A stretch of DNA of 64,000 nt from Microbacterium sp. zg-Y818 (GTDB lineage: Bacteria > Actinomycetota > Actinomycetes > Actinomycetales > Microbacteriaceae), in assembly GCF_030246905.1 (NCBI RefSeq), contig NZ_CP126741.1, forward strand, positions 1,240,001-1,304,000, given 5' to 3'. Each line of letters starts with the position of its first letter. The stretch's first letter is position 1. Made by a program: the position numbers and the translations under genes. The notes under the pieces are model-generated. The model saw only the letters and a list, made by a program, of their open reading frames with translations. It ran no database searches and was not told where the DNA came from. Shown here piece by piece: positions 37,950-46,114 of the stretch.

Positions 37950-40615
37950 GCCGACTGCGACTCCAGCGCCGTGGCGACAGATCGGAGCGCGGTCGGCAGC
38001 GCCGAGGCATCCGTCCCGCCGCCCTGGGCGACGTCGTCGCGCCCGCCGCCGCCGCCGCCGAGAGCAGCCGCGGCCCCCTTGGCGAGCACGCCGGCCTTCG
38101 CGCCGGCAGCGCGTGCGGCCTCATTGGTCGCGACGATCACGACCGGCCGACCCGACACCTCGGCGCCGAGGGCGATGACCGCAGCGGCATCCGCACCGAG
38201 ACGGTCGCGGGCCTGCAGCGCGAGCGTGCGCACGTCGTCGGCCGACGATGCGGTTCCCAGCGACTGGGCGACGACCTGGAAGCGACCGACGCGCTCGGCC
38301 GACGCCACAAGCTGCGGCAGCTTGTCGCCGAGCGCGCGCGCTTCGAACTGCGCGATCTTCTTCTCAGCCGCCTTGAGGTTCGCCGCCAGCTCCGCGATGC
38401 GGGTGGGCAGCTGGTCGCGCGGGGTCTTCAGCGTCGCCGTGAGCTGCGAGACGATCGCACGCTCGGCGGCGAGCTCGCGGAAGGCGTCGAGTCCGACGAG
38501 GGCTTCGACGCGGCGGTTCGAGGCCCCAACGGACGACTCGCCGACGAGGTTCACCAGCCCGATCTCGGCGCTGGACGACACGTGCGTGCCGCCGCAGAGC
38601 TCGCGCGACCACGGCCCGCCGATGTCGACCATGCGCACGACGTCGCCGTACTTCTCGCCGAAGAGCGCCTGGGCGCCGAGCGCCTTGGCCTCATCGAGTG
38701 CGAGCACGCGGGTCGTGACCTCGAGGTTGTCGCGCACGGCGTTGTTGGCGATCTCCTCGATCTCACTGCGCGTCTCGGGCGACAGTGCCTGGCCCCACGT
38801 GAAGTCGAAGCGCAGGTAGCCGGCCCGGTTGAGCGAGCCTGCCTGCGTCGCGGTCTTGCCGAGCGTGTCCCGCAGGGCGGCGTGCACGAGGTGCGTCGCC
38901 GAGTGCGCCTGACGCGCGGCACGGCGGTTCGCGGCATCCACCACGCTCGTCGCCGGCTGACCCACGCCGACCTCGCCGCTGCGCACCTGCACCGTGTGGC
39001 TGATGAGCCCGGCCACCGGACGCTGCACGTCGAGCACGTCGAGCTCGAAGCCGGGGCCGACGATGATGCCCTTGTCGGCGACCTGACCACCGGACTCGGC
39101 GTACAGGGCCGTCTCGGCGAGGATCACCTCGGCGGTCTGGCCGGCCAGCGCACGGTCGACCGAGACGCCGTCGACGATGAGGCCCAGCACGCGGGACTCG
39201 GACTCGAGGTCGGTGTAGCCGGTGAAGACGGTCTCGCCGGCGGCGCGGAAGGCGCTGTAGACGCTGTGATCGGCCAGGGCGCGCTTGCGCGAGCGCGCGT
39301 CGGCCTTCGCGCGGGTGCGCTGCTCCTGCATGAGCGCGTCGAACCCGGCGCGGTCGACGTCCAGGCCCGCCTCCTGGGCGATCTCGAGCGTGAGGTCGAT
39401 CGGGAAGCCGTAGGTGTCGTGCAGCAGGAACGCCTCGGAGCCGGCGATGCGGGTCTTGCCGGCATCCTTCGTCTGCTCCACGGCCATGTCGAGGATGGTC
39501 GAACCCGACGCGAGGGTGCGCAGGAACGTCTCCTCCTCGGCGACGGCGTAGGCCGAGATGCGGCCGTAGTCCGCCGCGACCTCGGGGTAGGCGTCCTTCA
39601 TGGCGTCGCGCGATGCCGCGAACAGCTCGGGGAAGGTCGGCGCGTCGACGCCGAGCAGACGCATCGAGCGGATGGCGCGGCGCATGAGGCGACGCAGGAT
39701 GTAGCCGCGTCCCTCATTGGAGGGGGTGACGCCGTCGGTGAGCAGCATGAGCGAGGAGCGCACGTGGTCGGCGACGATGCGGAAGCGCACGTCGTCCTCG
39801 TGCACCGCGCCGTAGCGGCGGCCGCTGAGATCGATCGCCCGGTCGAGCACGGGGCGCACCTGGTCGGTCTCGTACATGTTCTCGACGCCCTGCTTGATGA
39901 AGGCGACGCGCTCGAGACCCATGCCGGTGTCGATGTTCTTGTTGGGCAGATCGCCGACGATGTCGAAGTCGACCTTGGAGGTGACATTGGCGATGGCGTA
40001 CTGCATGAAGACGAGGTTCCAGATCTCGGTGAACCTGCTGTCATCCACCGCCGGGCCGCCGTCGCGGCCGTACGCCGGCCCGCGGTCGAAGTAGATCTCC
40101 GAGCAGGGCCCGGCCGGTCCCGGCTGGCCCGTGGTCCAGTAGTTGTCCTCGCGGCCGAGCCGCTGGATGCGGTCGGCAGGCAGCCCGGCGACCTTCTGCC
40201 ACAGCTGCGCGGCCTCGTCATCGTCCTCGTAGACGGTGACCCAAAGGTCGCGCTCGGCGAATCCGAGGCCGCCGTCGGCCTCGGACGACGTCAGCAGCTC
40301 CCAGGCGTAGCCGATGGCGCCTTCCTTGAAGTAGTCGCCGAACGACCAGTTGCCGAGCATCTGGAAGAACGTCCCGTGCCGGGCGGTCTTGCCGACCTCT
40401 TCGATGTCGTTGGTGCGGATGCACTTCTGCACGTCGGCGGCGCGCTTGTAGGGCGGCGGCACCGTGCCGTTGAGGTAGGGGATGAAGGGGACCATGCCGG
40501 CGATGGTGAACATCACCGACGGGTCTGGGCTGACCAGCGAGGCGGACGGCACGATGACGTGGCCGTTGCGCTCGAAATAGTCGAGGTAGCGCTGGGCGAT
40601 CTCAGCGGTCTTCAT
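37946..40615 (-). CDS. alaS: Alanyl-tRNA synthetase
   Basis: Charges tRNA-Ala and edits Ser and Gly mischarges. 889 residues: class II catalytic domain (MFTIAGMVPFIPYL, RNQLEVGHF-like HGTFFQMLGNWSFGDYFKE), tRNA recognition domain, editing domain with HSATHLVH and ELCGGTHV, and a C-terminal domain with a poly-glycine GGGGGGRDD. The ATG at 40615, ten codons inside the longest frame, gives the canonical MKTAEIAQRYLDYF and has GAGGAC 6 nt upstream. It is the first gene of a long overlapping run ending at the GNAT gene. Confidence 0.98.
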   Translation of the reverse strand: MKTAEIAQRYLDYFERNGHVIVPSASLVSPDPSVMFTIAGMVPFIPYLNGTVPPPYKRAADVQKCIRTNDIEEVGKTARHGTFFQMLGNWSFGDYFKEGAIGYAWELLTSSEADGGLGFAERDLWVTVYEDDDEAAQLWQKVAGLPADRIQRLGREDNYWTTGQPGPAGPCSEIYFDRGPAYGRDGGPAVDDSRFTEIWNLVFMQYAIANVTSKVDFDIVGDLPNKNIDTGMGLERVAFIKQGVENMYETDQVRPVLDRAIDLSGRRYGAVHEDDVRFRIVADHVRSSLMLLTDGVTPSNEGRGYILRRLMRRAIRSMRLLGVDAPTFPELFAASRDAMKDAYPEVAADYGRISAYAVAEEETFLRTLASGSTILDMAVEQTKDAGKTRIAGSEAFLLHDTYGFPIDLTLEIAQEAGLDVDRAGFDALMQEQRTRAKADARSRKRALADHSVYSAFRAAGETVFTGYTDLESESRVLGLIVDGVSVDRALAGQTAEVILAETALYAESGGQVADKGIIVGPGFELDVLDVQRPVAGLISHTVQVRSGEVGVGQPATSVVDAANRRAARQAHSATHLVHAALRDTLGKTATQAGSLNRAGYLRFDFTWGQALSPETRSEIEEIANNAVRDNLEVTTRVLALDEAKALGAQALFGEKYGDVVRMVDIGGPWSRELCGGTHVSSSAEIGLVNLVGESSVGASNRRVEALVGLDAFRELAAERAIVSQLTATLKTPRDQLPTRIAELAANLKAAEKKIAQFEARALGDKLPQLVASAERVGRFQVVAQSLGTASSADDVRTLALQARDRLGADAAAVIALGAEVSGRPVVIVATNEAARAAGAKAGVLAKGAAAALGGGGGGRDDVAQGGGTDASALPTALRSVATALESQSA

Positions 40616-40675
40616 TCGGGTGTCCTCGAAGGCATGGTCCAGCACCGTGTGACGGGGCCGGACGGGTGGGGGGAA

Positions 40676-40882
40676 TCAGTCGTCGGTGGGAGTCACCGCG
40701 GCCACGACCTCGGAGAGGCGGGCCTCCTGCTCGCGATAGGCGTCGCCCATGCGATCGGTGAACTCCGTGATGCGGGCGTCGAGGTCGGCGAGCACTTCGT
40801 GGCCACGCGGGTCCTTGTCGACCATATGGGCGAGGATGAAGCCACCGGCGATCCCCAGGACGAACCACACCAGCTTCTTCAC
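40676..40882 (-). CDS. Small single-span membrane protein between rpsD and alaS
   Basis: A 68-residue protein: VKKLVWFVLGIAGGFILAH is a transmembrane helix preceded by two lysines, so the polar C-terminus should be cytoplasmic or form a peripheral helix (DLDARITEFTDRMGDAYREQEARLSEVV, split here by its heptad pattern; likely a coiled coil). Function unknown. GTG start chosen because it gives the membrane-anchor N-terminus; the upstream frame is arginine-rich. Sixty nt before alaS. Confidence 0.78.
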   Translation of the reverse strand: MKKLVWFVLGIAGGFILAHMVDKDPRGHEVLADLDARITEFTDRMGDAYREQEARLSEVVAAVTPTDD

Positions 40883-40949
40883 GTCACCACATCCTCGATC
40901 TGATGCGCCGCAGAGGCGGCGCGGTTCAATGTTAGGTGCAAACCGCGAA

Positions 40950-40973
40950 GGGCGCCGGGTTGCCCCGGCGCCC
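40950..40973 (-). terminator. Strong GC hairpin downstream of rpsD
   Basis: Perfect 10-bp stem, GGGCGCCGGG with CCCGGCGCCC, and a 4-nt loop, 30 nt after the rpsD stop on the minus strand, followed by a short U-containing stretch (TTCGCGGTTT). Probable intrinsic terminator of rpsD. Confidence 0.75.
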
Positions 40974-41003
40974 TCCACACGACCTTGCGGTCTGACCCGG
41001 GGG

Positions 41004-41633
41004 TCAGCGCGCGGCGTAGTACTCCACGACGAGCTGCACGTCACAGGTGACGGGCACCTCGGCGCGCTTCGGGCGACGCACGAGGCGCGCCTGCAGCTTG
41101 TCGAGCTCGACCTCGATGTAGGCGGGAACGGGCGGCAGCACCTCGGCGTGACCGCCGGCGGCTGCGACCTGGAAGGGCTCGAGGCCCTCGCTCTTGGCCT
41201 TGACGTGGATGAGCTGACCCGGCTTCACGCGGAACGACGGGCGGTCCACGGTCTGGCCGTCGACCAGGATGTGGCGGTGCACGACGAGCTGGCGGGCCTG
41301 CGCGGTGGTGCGGGCGAAGCCGGCACGCACGACGAGGGCGTCCAGACGCATCTCGAGCAGCTCGACGAGGTTCTCACCCGTCAGGCCGTCCTTGCGGCGG
41401 GCCTCGTTGAACGTGTTGCGCATCTGCTTCTCGCGGATGCCGTACTGCTCGCGCAGACGCTGCTTCTCACGCAGACGGACGGCGTAGTCGCTGTCCTGCT
41501 TGCGCTTGGTGCGGCCGTGCTCGCCGGGAGCGTAAGGACGCTTCTCGAGGTAGCGGGCGGCCTTCGGGGTCAGTGCGACGCCGAGGGCGCGCGACAGACG
41601 GACCTTGCGGCGGTCCTGGGACTTCGTTGCCAC
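41004..41633 (-). CDS. rpsD: 30S ribosomal protein S4
   Basis: Binds the 5' domain of 16S rRNA early in 30S assembly; in other bacteria S4 also represses its own messenger. 209 residues. The S4 RNA-binding domain reads RLDALVVRAGFARTTAQARQLVVHRHILVDG. No zinc-type CxxC set at the N-terminus, so this is the zinc-free form. GTG start with GAAGGAA about 8 nt upstream. Here it stands alone rather than in the rpsM-rpsK-rpoA operon, as in many Micrococcales. Confidence 0.97.
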   Translation of the reverse strand: MATKSQDRRKVRLSRALGVALTPKAARYLEKRPYAPGEHGRTKRKQDSDYAVRLREKQRLREQYGIREKQMRNTFNEARRKDGLTGENLVELLEMRLDALVVRAGFARTTAQARQLVVHRHILVDGQTVDRPSFRVKPGQLIHVKAKSEGLEPFQVAAAGGHAEVLPPVPAYIEVELDKLQARLVRRPKRAEVPVTCDVQLVVEYYAAR

Positions 41634-41979
41634 GAAGTGTTCCTTCCGATGACGTGGCCGCGACTTTCGCGGCTCACGGACGTATCGCCTCTCCTCGCCC
41701 TGTCCGGACTGCACGCCGGGGCATGCCGGTAGGTGGTGAAAGAGAAGAGGGGATGCCCGAAAACTGGGTTTCGAGCCGATCAAGAGTACCAGACGAGGGG
41801 TGTGAGCCTTCTGAGGGTCGGCGCCTCCTGCACGGGCGTGGAATCGGCCCGCTTCTCCACCGATGGCGCGCCGGCCGGCTCGGTCGTCGAGGTGGAGGGC
41901 GACCACCACCGCACGAGCCGCGCCCACGGAGCTGAGGCCGCACAAACTGCCACTCCAACCAGCCACCGACGCGGTGCGG
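41634..41979. other. Non-coding gap between rpsD and rarA
   Basis: 346 nt with no credible gene. The rpsD-proximal 150 nt form its leader (hairpin at 41654-41677). A TACTCT hexamer on the minus strand near 41785-41790 and a TTGATC beside it are possible promoter parts for rpsD, without good spacing. The rest shows no tRNA fold, repeat or conserved motif that I can recognise. Confidence 0.6.
41654..41677 (-). promoter_or_regulatory. Hairpin in the rpsD leader, next to the ribosome binding site
   Basis: GCCGCGA and TCGCGGC form a perfect 7-bp stem with a 3-nt loop, extended by GTG/CAC across one bulged base. It ends 6 nt before the GGAAGGA ribosome binding site of rpsD. A candidate site for S4 autogenous control; only the structure is seen, the function is inferred. 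Confidence 0.4.
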
Positions 41980-43299
41980 TCAGTCGCCGAGGATCTTGCG
42001 GATCTTCTCCACGCGCGCGCCGATGTCGCGCTCGACACCCCGGGCGGTGGGCTCGTAGTAGCGGCGGCCGCGCAGCTCGTCGGGCAAGTACTGCTGCGTA
42101 GCCACGCCCACGTCGAGGTCGTGCGGGTACACGTAGCCCTTGCCGTGGCCCAGACGCTTGGCCCCCGGGTAGTGGGCGTCGCGCAGGTGCACCGGCACGC
42201 GCCCGAAGCCGCCGGCGCGCACATCGGCGATCGCGGCGTTGATGGCGTTGTACGCGGCGTTGGACTTGGCCGTCGTGGCGAGGTACGCCGTCGCTTCGGC
42301 CAGCGGGATGCGGCCCTCCGGCATGCCGATGAAGGCGACCGCGTCGGCCGCGGCGACCGCGATCGTCAGGGCCTGCGGGTCGGCCAGCCCGATGTCCTCG
42401 GATGCCGAGATCACCAGGCGCCGGGCGATGAAGCGCGGGTCCTCCCCCGCTTCGATCATGCGGGCCAGGTAGTGCATGGCGGCATCCACGTCGGAGCCGC
42501 GGATGGACTTGATGAACGCGCTGATCACGTCGTAGTGCTCGTCGCCCTGCCGGTCGTAGCGCAGCAGCGCCCGGTCGACGGCCTGCGCGACGAGGTCGGC
42601 GGTGATCACCGGCGTCTCGGCTTCGGGGTCGGCCATGGATGCCGCAGCCTCGAGTGCGGTGAGAGCGCGGCGGGCGTCGCCCGAGGCGAGGCGGATGATC
42701 GCGGCCCGGGCATCGTCATCGAGGGCCACGGCTCCCGCGAGCCCCCGGGGGTCGCTGACCGCACGATCGACCAGCATGCCGAGGTCCTCGTCGGTGAGCG
42801 GCTGCAGCGTCAGCAGCAGCGAACGCGACAGCAGGGGCGAGATGACCGAGAACGACGGGTTCTCGGTGGTGGCGGCGATGAGCACGACCCAGCCGTTCTC
42901 CACGCCCGGCAGCAGCGCGTCCTGCTGCGCCTTGGTGAATCGGTGGATCTCGTCGAGGAAGAGGATCGTGGACTGCCCGTACATGTCGCGTTGGGTCAGC
43001 GCCTCTTGCATCACCTCGCGCACGTCTTTGACGCCGGCCGTCACCGCCGACAACTCCACGAAGCGACGGCCCGACGAGCGCGCGACAGCCTGCGCGAGCG
43101 TCGTCTTGCCGGTGCCGGGCGGTCCCCACAGGATCACCGAGGTGGCGGCGGCTCCACGCGTCTCGGTCGAGGCGAGCGCGACCAGCGGCGACCCGGGACG
43201 CAGCAGATGGCGCTGCCCGGCGACCTCGTCGAGCGAGACCGGCCGCATGCGCACGGGCAGGGGCGTCTGGCCCTGAAAGAGCGCCGCGGGGGTTGTCAC
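41980..43299 (-). CDS. rarA: Replication-associated recombination protein A (RarA/MgsA)
   Basis: AAA+ ATPase related to clamp-loader subunits that acts at stalled forks. 439 residues. Walker A GPPGTGKT at 59-66, Walker B DEIH at 116-119, sensor 1 AATTENPSF, and the C-terminal tetramerisation domain ending AKRLGHGKGYVYPHD. GTG start; a TAGCCT hexamer six nt before it suggests a leaderless message. Confidence 0.96.
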   Translation of the reverse strand: MTTPAALFQGQTPLPVRMRPVSLDEVAGQRHLLRPGSPLVALASTETRGAAATSVILWGPPGTGKTTLAQAVARSSGRRFVELSAVTAGVKDVREVMQEALTQRDMYGQSTILFLDEIHRFTKAQQDALLPGVENGWVVLIAATTENPSFSVISPLLSRSLLLTLQPLTDEDLGMLVDRAVSDPRGLAGAVALDDDARAAIIRLASGDARRALTALEAAASMADPEAETPVITADLVAQAVDRALLRYDRQGDEHYDVISAFIKSIRGSDVDAAMHYLARMIEAGEDPRFIARRLVISASEDIGLADPQALTIAVAAADAVAFIGMPEGRIPLAEATAYLATTAKSNAAYNAINAAIADVRAGGFGRVPVHLRDAHYPGAKRLGHGKGYVYPHDLDVGVATQQYLPDELRGRRYYEPTARGVERDIGARVEKIRKILGD

Positions 43300-43305
43300 C
43301 CTTCC

Positions 43306-43311
43306 AGGCTA
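43306..43311 (-). promoter_or_regulatory. -10 hexamer of rarA, leaderless arrangement
   Basis: TAGCCT on the minus strand, six nt before the rarA GTG. It shares a 115-nt divergent gap with the promoter of the plus-strand gene at 43415. Confidence 0.55.
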
Positions 43312-43346
43312 GCCGCGGCCGCCGACGCCGGCGCGGCGGCGGCGTT

Positions 43347-43376
43347 TTGCGGCCCGCTTTCGCGGCCGCGTAGGCT
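43347..43376 (+). promoter_or_regulatory. Promoter of the small membrane protein gene at 43415
   Basis: TTGCGG (43347-43352), 18-nt spacer, TAGGCT (43371-43376): one of the few -35/-10 pairs with sensible spacing in the window. The leader ends with GAGGGAGG before the GTG. Confidence 0.5.
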
Positions 43377-43414
43377 CGGCATCAACCCGGGCACCCGGGA
43401 TCGAGGGAGGTTCC

Positions 43415-43720
43415 GTGGCACCTGGGGCGAAGGGCCGTGACGATCGCGTCGCACGAGAGCGTGCGCGGGTCTACCAGGCGCGCCTGGATTACCAGCGCGG
43501 GCTGAAGCAGCGTCGTCGCCGCGACAACCTCATCGCGGGGATCGCCGGAAGCGCGCTGCTGCTGGCCATCATCGGCGGACAGGTGCTCTACTACACGACT
43601 GGACCCGGCGTGCCGGAGCCCACCCCCACGCCCTCGCAGACCACGCCGGCACCCGATCTTCCGCTTCCCGAGCCGGATGCCACGACGGACCCGACCCCCA
43701 CACCGACCACCACCCCCTGA
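43415..43720 (+). CDS. Hypothetical single-span membrane protein, Pro/Thr-rich tail
   Basis: A 101-residue protein: a charged, arginine-rich cytoplasmic N-terminus (about 1-38), a transmembrane helix (about 39-60, NLIAGIAGSALLLAIIGGQ), and an extracytoplasmic tail rich in Pro and Thr (TPTPTTTP). GTG start with GAGGGAGG 4 nt upstream. I do not recognise a family; the architecture recalls small cell-envelope proteins of Microbacteriaceae. Followed by the DUF349 gene 75 nt on. Confidence 0.75.
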   Translation: MAPGAKGRDDRVARERARVYQARLDYQRGLKQRRRRDNLIAGIAGSALLLAIIGGQVLYYTTGPGVPEPTPTPSQTTPAPDLPLPEPDATTDPTPTPTTTP

Positions 43721-43795
43721 CCCGGGCCCCCTGCCGTACTAGGCTGTGAGCCGACCACCAGCGAAGGCGGCGCAAGCCGCGACGAGGAATATTCC

Positions 43796-45427
43796 GTGAA
43801 CGCCGCAGCAGAGCCCACTCCCGACATGCCCGAGACCGATACGCCCGCTACGGGCGACGAGGTGGACGCCGTGACCCAGCCCAACGACGCACCCGACACG
43901 GGCGCGGCAGAGACGACGACGGATGCCGGTGACTCCCTCGAGGAGCCCACCGCACCGGTCGAGTCGACCGAGTCCACCGAGCCGGCTGACCAGCCCGCTG
44001 AGACTCCTGAGCCCGCCGAGCCGGCTGACCAGCCCGCCGAGGCTCCCGAGCCCGCCGAGTCGACCGAGCAGCCCGCTGTCTCGACCGAGTCCGCTGAGCC
44101 CGCCGCACCCGTGGCCGCCCCCGCGCCCGCACCCGGCCCGCGCCCGCCGATGCCGCGCGCCCCGCAGGCCGCCGTGAAGCCCGTGCTCCCGCCGGCCGCG
44201 CCGTCGGCGTCGTGGGGTCGCGTCGACGACGACGGCACCGTCTTCGTCCGCGAAGGCGACGACTGGCGCGCCGTCGGCCAGTACCCGGACGGCACGCCGG
44301 CCGAGGCGCTCGCCTACTTCGAGCGCAAGTACACCGATCTCGTCAGCGAGGTGACTCTCCTCGAGGTGCGCCACCGCCGCGGCGGTGCCAGCGCAGCTGA
44401 CCTGCGCTCGGCCGTCGCCCTCGTTCGCGACAAGGTCAACGGCGCCATGGCCGTCGGCGATCTCGCTTCGCTCAGCGCCCGAGTGGAGGCGCTGGACGCC
44501 GAGCTCGCGACGGCGTCGGAATCCGAGGTCGCCGCCGCGCGCGAAGCCGTCGAGCAGGCGATCGCCCACCGTACCTCGCTCGTCGAGCAGGCCGAGGCGC
44601 TCGCGGCGCGCGACCCCAAGTCGGTGCAGTGGAAGCAGGCCACGAGCGACATGACGTCGCTCTTCGATCAGTGGCAGGCCCACCAGCAGAACGGTCCCCG
44701 TCTGCCGAAGTCGACGGCGCAGCAGCTGTGGAAGCGGTTCCGCGATGCACGCGGCACGGTCGACAAGCATCGCCGCGAGTTCTACGCCGAGCTGGACGAG
44801 ACCCACAAGGCCGCCCGCGACCGTAAGACGCGCCTCGTCGAGCGTGCCGAGGCACTCGCGCCGCGCGGTGAGGACGGCATCGCCGCGTACCGCGATCTGC
44901 TCGACGAGTGGAAGAGCTCCGGTCGGGCCGGCAAGAAGGTCGACGACGCGCTCTGGGCCCGCTTCAAGGCCGCCGGCGACGCGCTCTACGGTGCCCGCGC
45001 CGAGCGTGAGAATGCCGACGCCGAGGCCTCCAAGGAGAAGATCGAGGCCCGCCGCGCCCTGCTGGTCGAGGCCGCCGCCGTCCCCGACGAGAAGGACATC
45101 GCCAAGGCGCGCCAGCTGCTCACCGGCATCCAGCGCCGCTGGGACGAGCTCGGTCGCATCTTCCCCCGCGACGTCGAGCGTTCGCTGGACGACGACCTGC
45201 GCAAGATCGAGCAGGCCCTCTCCACGCGCGAGCAGACCGACTGGAAGCGCAACAACCCCGAGACCAAGGCGCGCGCGAACGACATGACGCGCCAGCTCAA
45301 CGACGCGATCGAGAAGCTCGAGTCCGAGCTCGAGGCGGCGCGCGCCGCGGGCGACAGCCGCGCTGAGGCAGCCGCCAACGAGGCCCTGGCTGCCCGCAAG
45401 GCATGGCTGTCCGCCCTGGGCGGCTGA
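43796..45427 (+). CDS. DUF349 domain-containing protein with acidic Pro-rich N-terminus
   Basis: A 543-residue protein. Residues 1-135 are low-complexity, rich in Glu, Pro, Ala, Ser and Thr and partly built from a 13-residue tandem repeat. The remainder is mostly alpha-helical with several DUF349 repeats (recognisable blocks such as LWKRFRDARGTVDKHRREFYAEL and WARFKAAGDALY), probably coiled coil. DUF349 proteins are uncharacterised in actinobacteria. GTG start with GAGG upstream; a TAGGCT at 43740-43745 may be the -10. It is followed by a very strong terminator. Confidence 0.85.
   Translation: MNAAAEPTPDMPETDTPATGDEVDAVTQPNDAPDTGAAETTTDAGDSLEEPTAPVESTESTEPADQPAETPEPAEPADQPAEAPEPAESTEQPAVSTESAEPAAPVAAPAPAPGPRPPMPRAPQAAVKPVLPPAAPSASWGRVDDDGTVFVREGDDWRAVGQYPDGTPAEALAYFERKYTDLVSEVTLLEVRHRRGGASAADLRSAVALVRDKVNGAMAVGDLASLSARVEALDAELATASESEVAAAREAVEQAIAHRTSLVEQAEALAARDPKSVQWKQATSDMTSLFDQWQAHQQNGPRLPKSTAQQLWKRFRDARGTVDKHRREFYAELDETHKAARDRKTRLVERAEALAPRGEDGIAAYRDLLDEWKSSGRAGKKVDDALWARFKAAGDALYGARAERENADAEASKEKIEARRALLVEAAAVPDEKDIAKARQLLTGIQRRWDELGRIFPRDVERSLDDDLRKIEQALSTREQTDWKRNNPETKARANDMTRQLNDAIEKLESELEAARAAGDSRAEAAANEALAARKAWLSALGG
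43979..44056 (+). repeat. 39-bp direct tandem repeat in the DUF349 gene
   Basis: Two adjacent 39-nt units (43979-44017, 44018-44056) differing at a few positions. Each encodes EPADQPAE(T/A)PEPA. Shorter decayed copies (ESTEQPA) follow. The multiple-of-three length keeps the frame, so copy number can vary without loss of the protein. Confidence 0.85.
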
Positions 45428-45446
45428 CCCGCTCTGCACTGCACAT

Positions 45447-45480
45447 CGAAAGCCCCGACTGTCCACAGTCGGGGCTTTCG
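45447..45480 (+). terminator. Perfect 15-bp terminator hairpin after the DUF349 gene
   Basis: CGAAAGCCCCGACTG pairs exactly with CAGTCGGGGCTTTCG around a 4-nt TCCA loop, 20 nt past the stop codon. The T-run is inside the right arm (CTTTCG). Symmetry allows it to work in both directions. It isolates the next gene, which must have its own promoter. Confidence 0.85.
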
Positions 45481-45499
45481 TGCTCACACGGCCGCAGGG

Positions 45500-46114
45500 A
45501 TGGGCGACCATGAGCGCATGCCGTCACCATTCCTCTACTTCGCCGGCGGTCGCCTGTCGGGCGCCGAGCTCGCGGCTGCGCGTCTGGACGGTGACCTGGT
45601 GGAGGTCGGCGAGGGATACATGCCCGCGGATGCGGTCGAGACGAGGGAGCTACGGGCTGCCTCTCTCGCGCCCTTGGTGGGGCAGACGCTCGCTGCGACA
45701 CACCTGAGCGCCGCGTGGGTGCACGGCGTCCTCGACACGCCCCCCGCCCGGCACGCCGTGCAGCGCGTCGTGGCCCGCCGCCTGAGCCCGTCGCTCGACG
45801 CCCGGGTGCGCTACAGCGATGTGCGGCTGGATGCCGCCGACGCCGACGTGATCGGCGGCGTCGCGGTCACCTCCCCCACGCGCACCCTCGCCGACCTCGC
45901 CCGGTCACGCGACGCCGCCCACCGCGACGTCGCCGTGCGCATGATGACGATCGCTCCGCACCTGAGGGACGAGGCGCTGGCGTGGCTGGCGGCGGCGGGA
46001 CCGGTTCCCGACAAACGGGCGGCGGTGGCGTTCCTGCGGGCGTACGCCGTGCCGAGCGCCCGGCCACCGCCGGGCACAGCCGGTCAGGACGAGGTGACCC
46101 GGTACACGTCGTAG
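45500..46114 (+). CDS. AbiEi-like antitoxin / transcriptional-regulator-fold protein
   Basis: A 204-residue protein whose layout recalls type IV AbiEi-family antitoxin proteins: an N-terminal winged-helix-like part, then [17 protein letters not shown] and [16 protein letters not shown], blocks typical of that superfamily. No AbiEii nucleotidyltransferase gene is adjacent, so this is an orphan and a toxin-antitoxin role is not supported. Two starts are possible (45500 or 45518). It converges on rel and the two coding regions overlap by 31 nt. Confidence 0.6.
   Translation: MGDHERMPSPFLYFAGGRLSGAELAAARLDGDLVEVGEGYMPADAVETRELRAASLAPLVGQTLAATHLSAAWVHGVLDTPPARHAVQRVVARRLSPSLDARVRYSDVRLDAADADVIGGVAVTSPTRTLADLARSRDAAHRDVAVRMMTIAPHLRDEALAWLAAAGPVPDKRAAVAFLRAYAVPSARPPPGTAGQDEVTRYTS

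Noticed and set aside
41640..41979. Looked for a tRNA or small RNA gene in the rpsD-rarA gap, where a GGCTCGAAACC stretch recalls a T-arm.
   Set aside because: No acceptor stem, anticodon arm or D-arm can be formed around it.
45500..46114. A type IV toxin-antitoxin system at the AbiEi-like gene.
   Set aside because: No AbiEii-type nucleotidyltransferase gene next to it; only the rel gene overlaps on the other strand.
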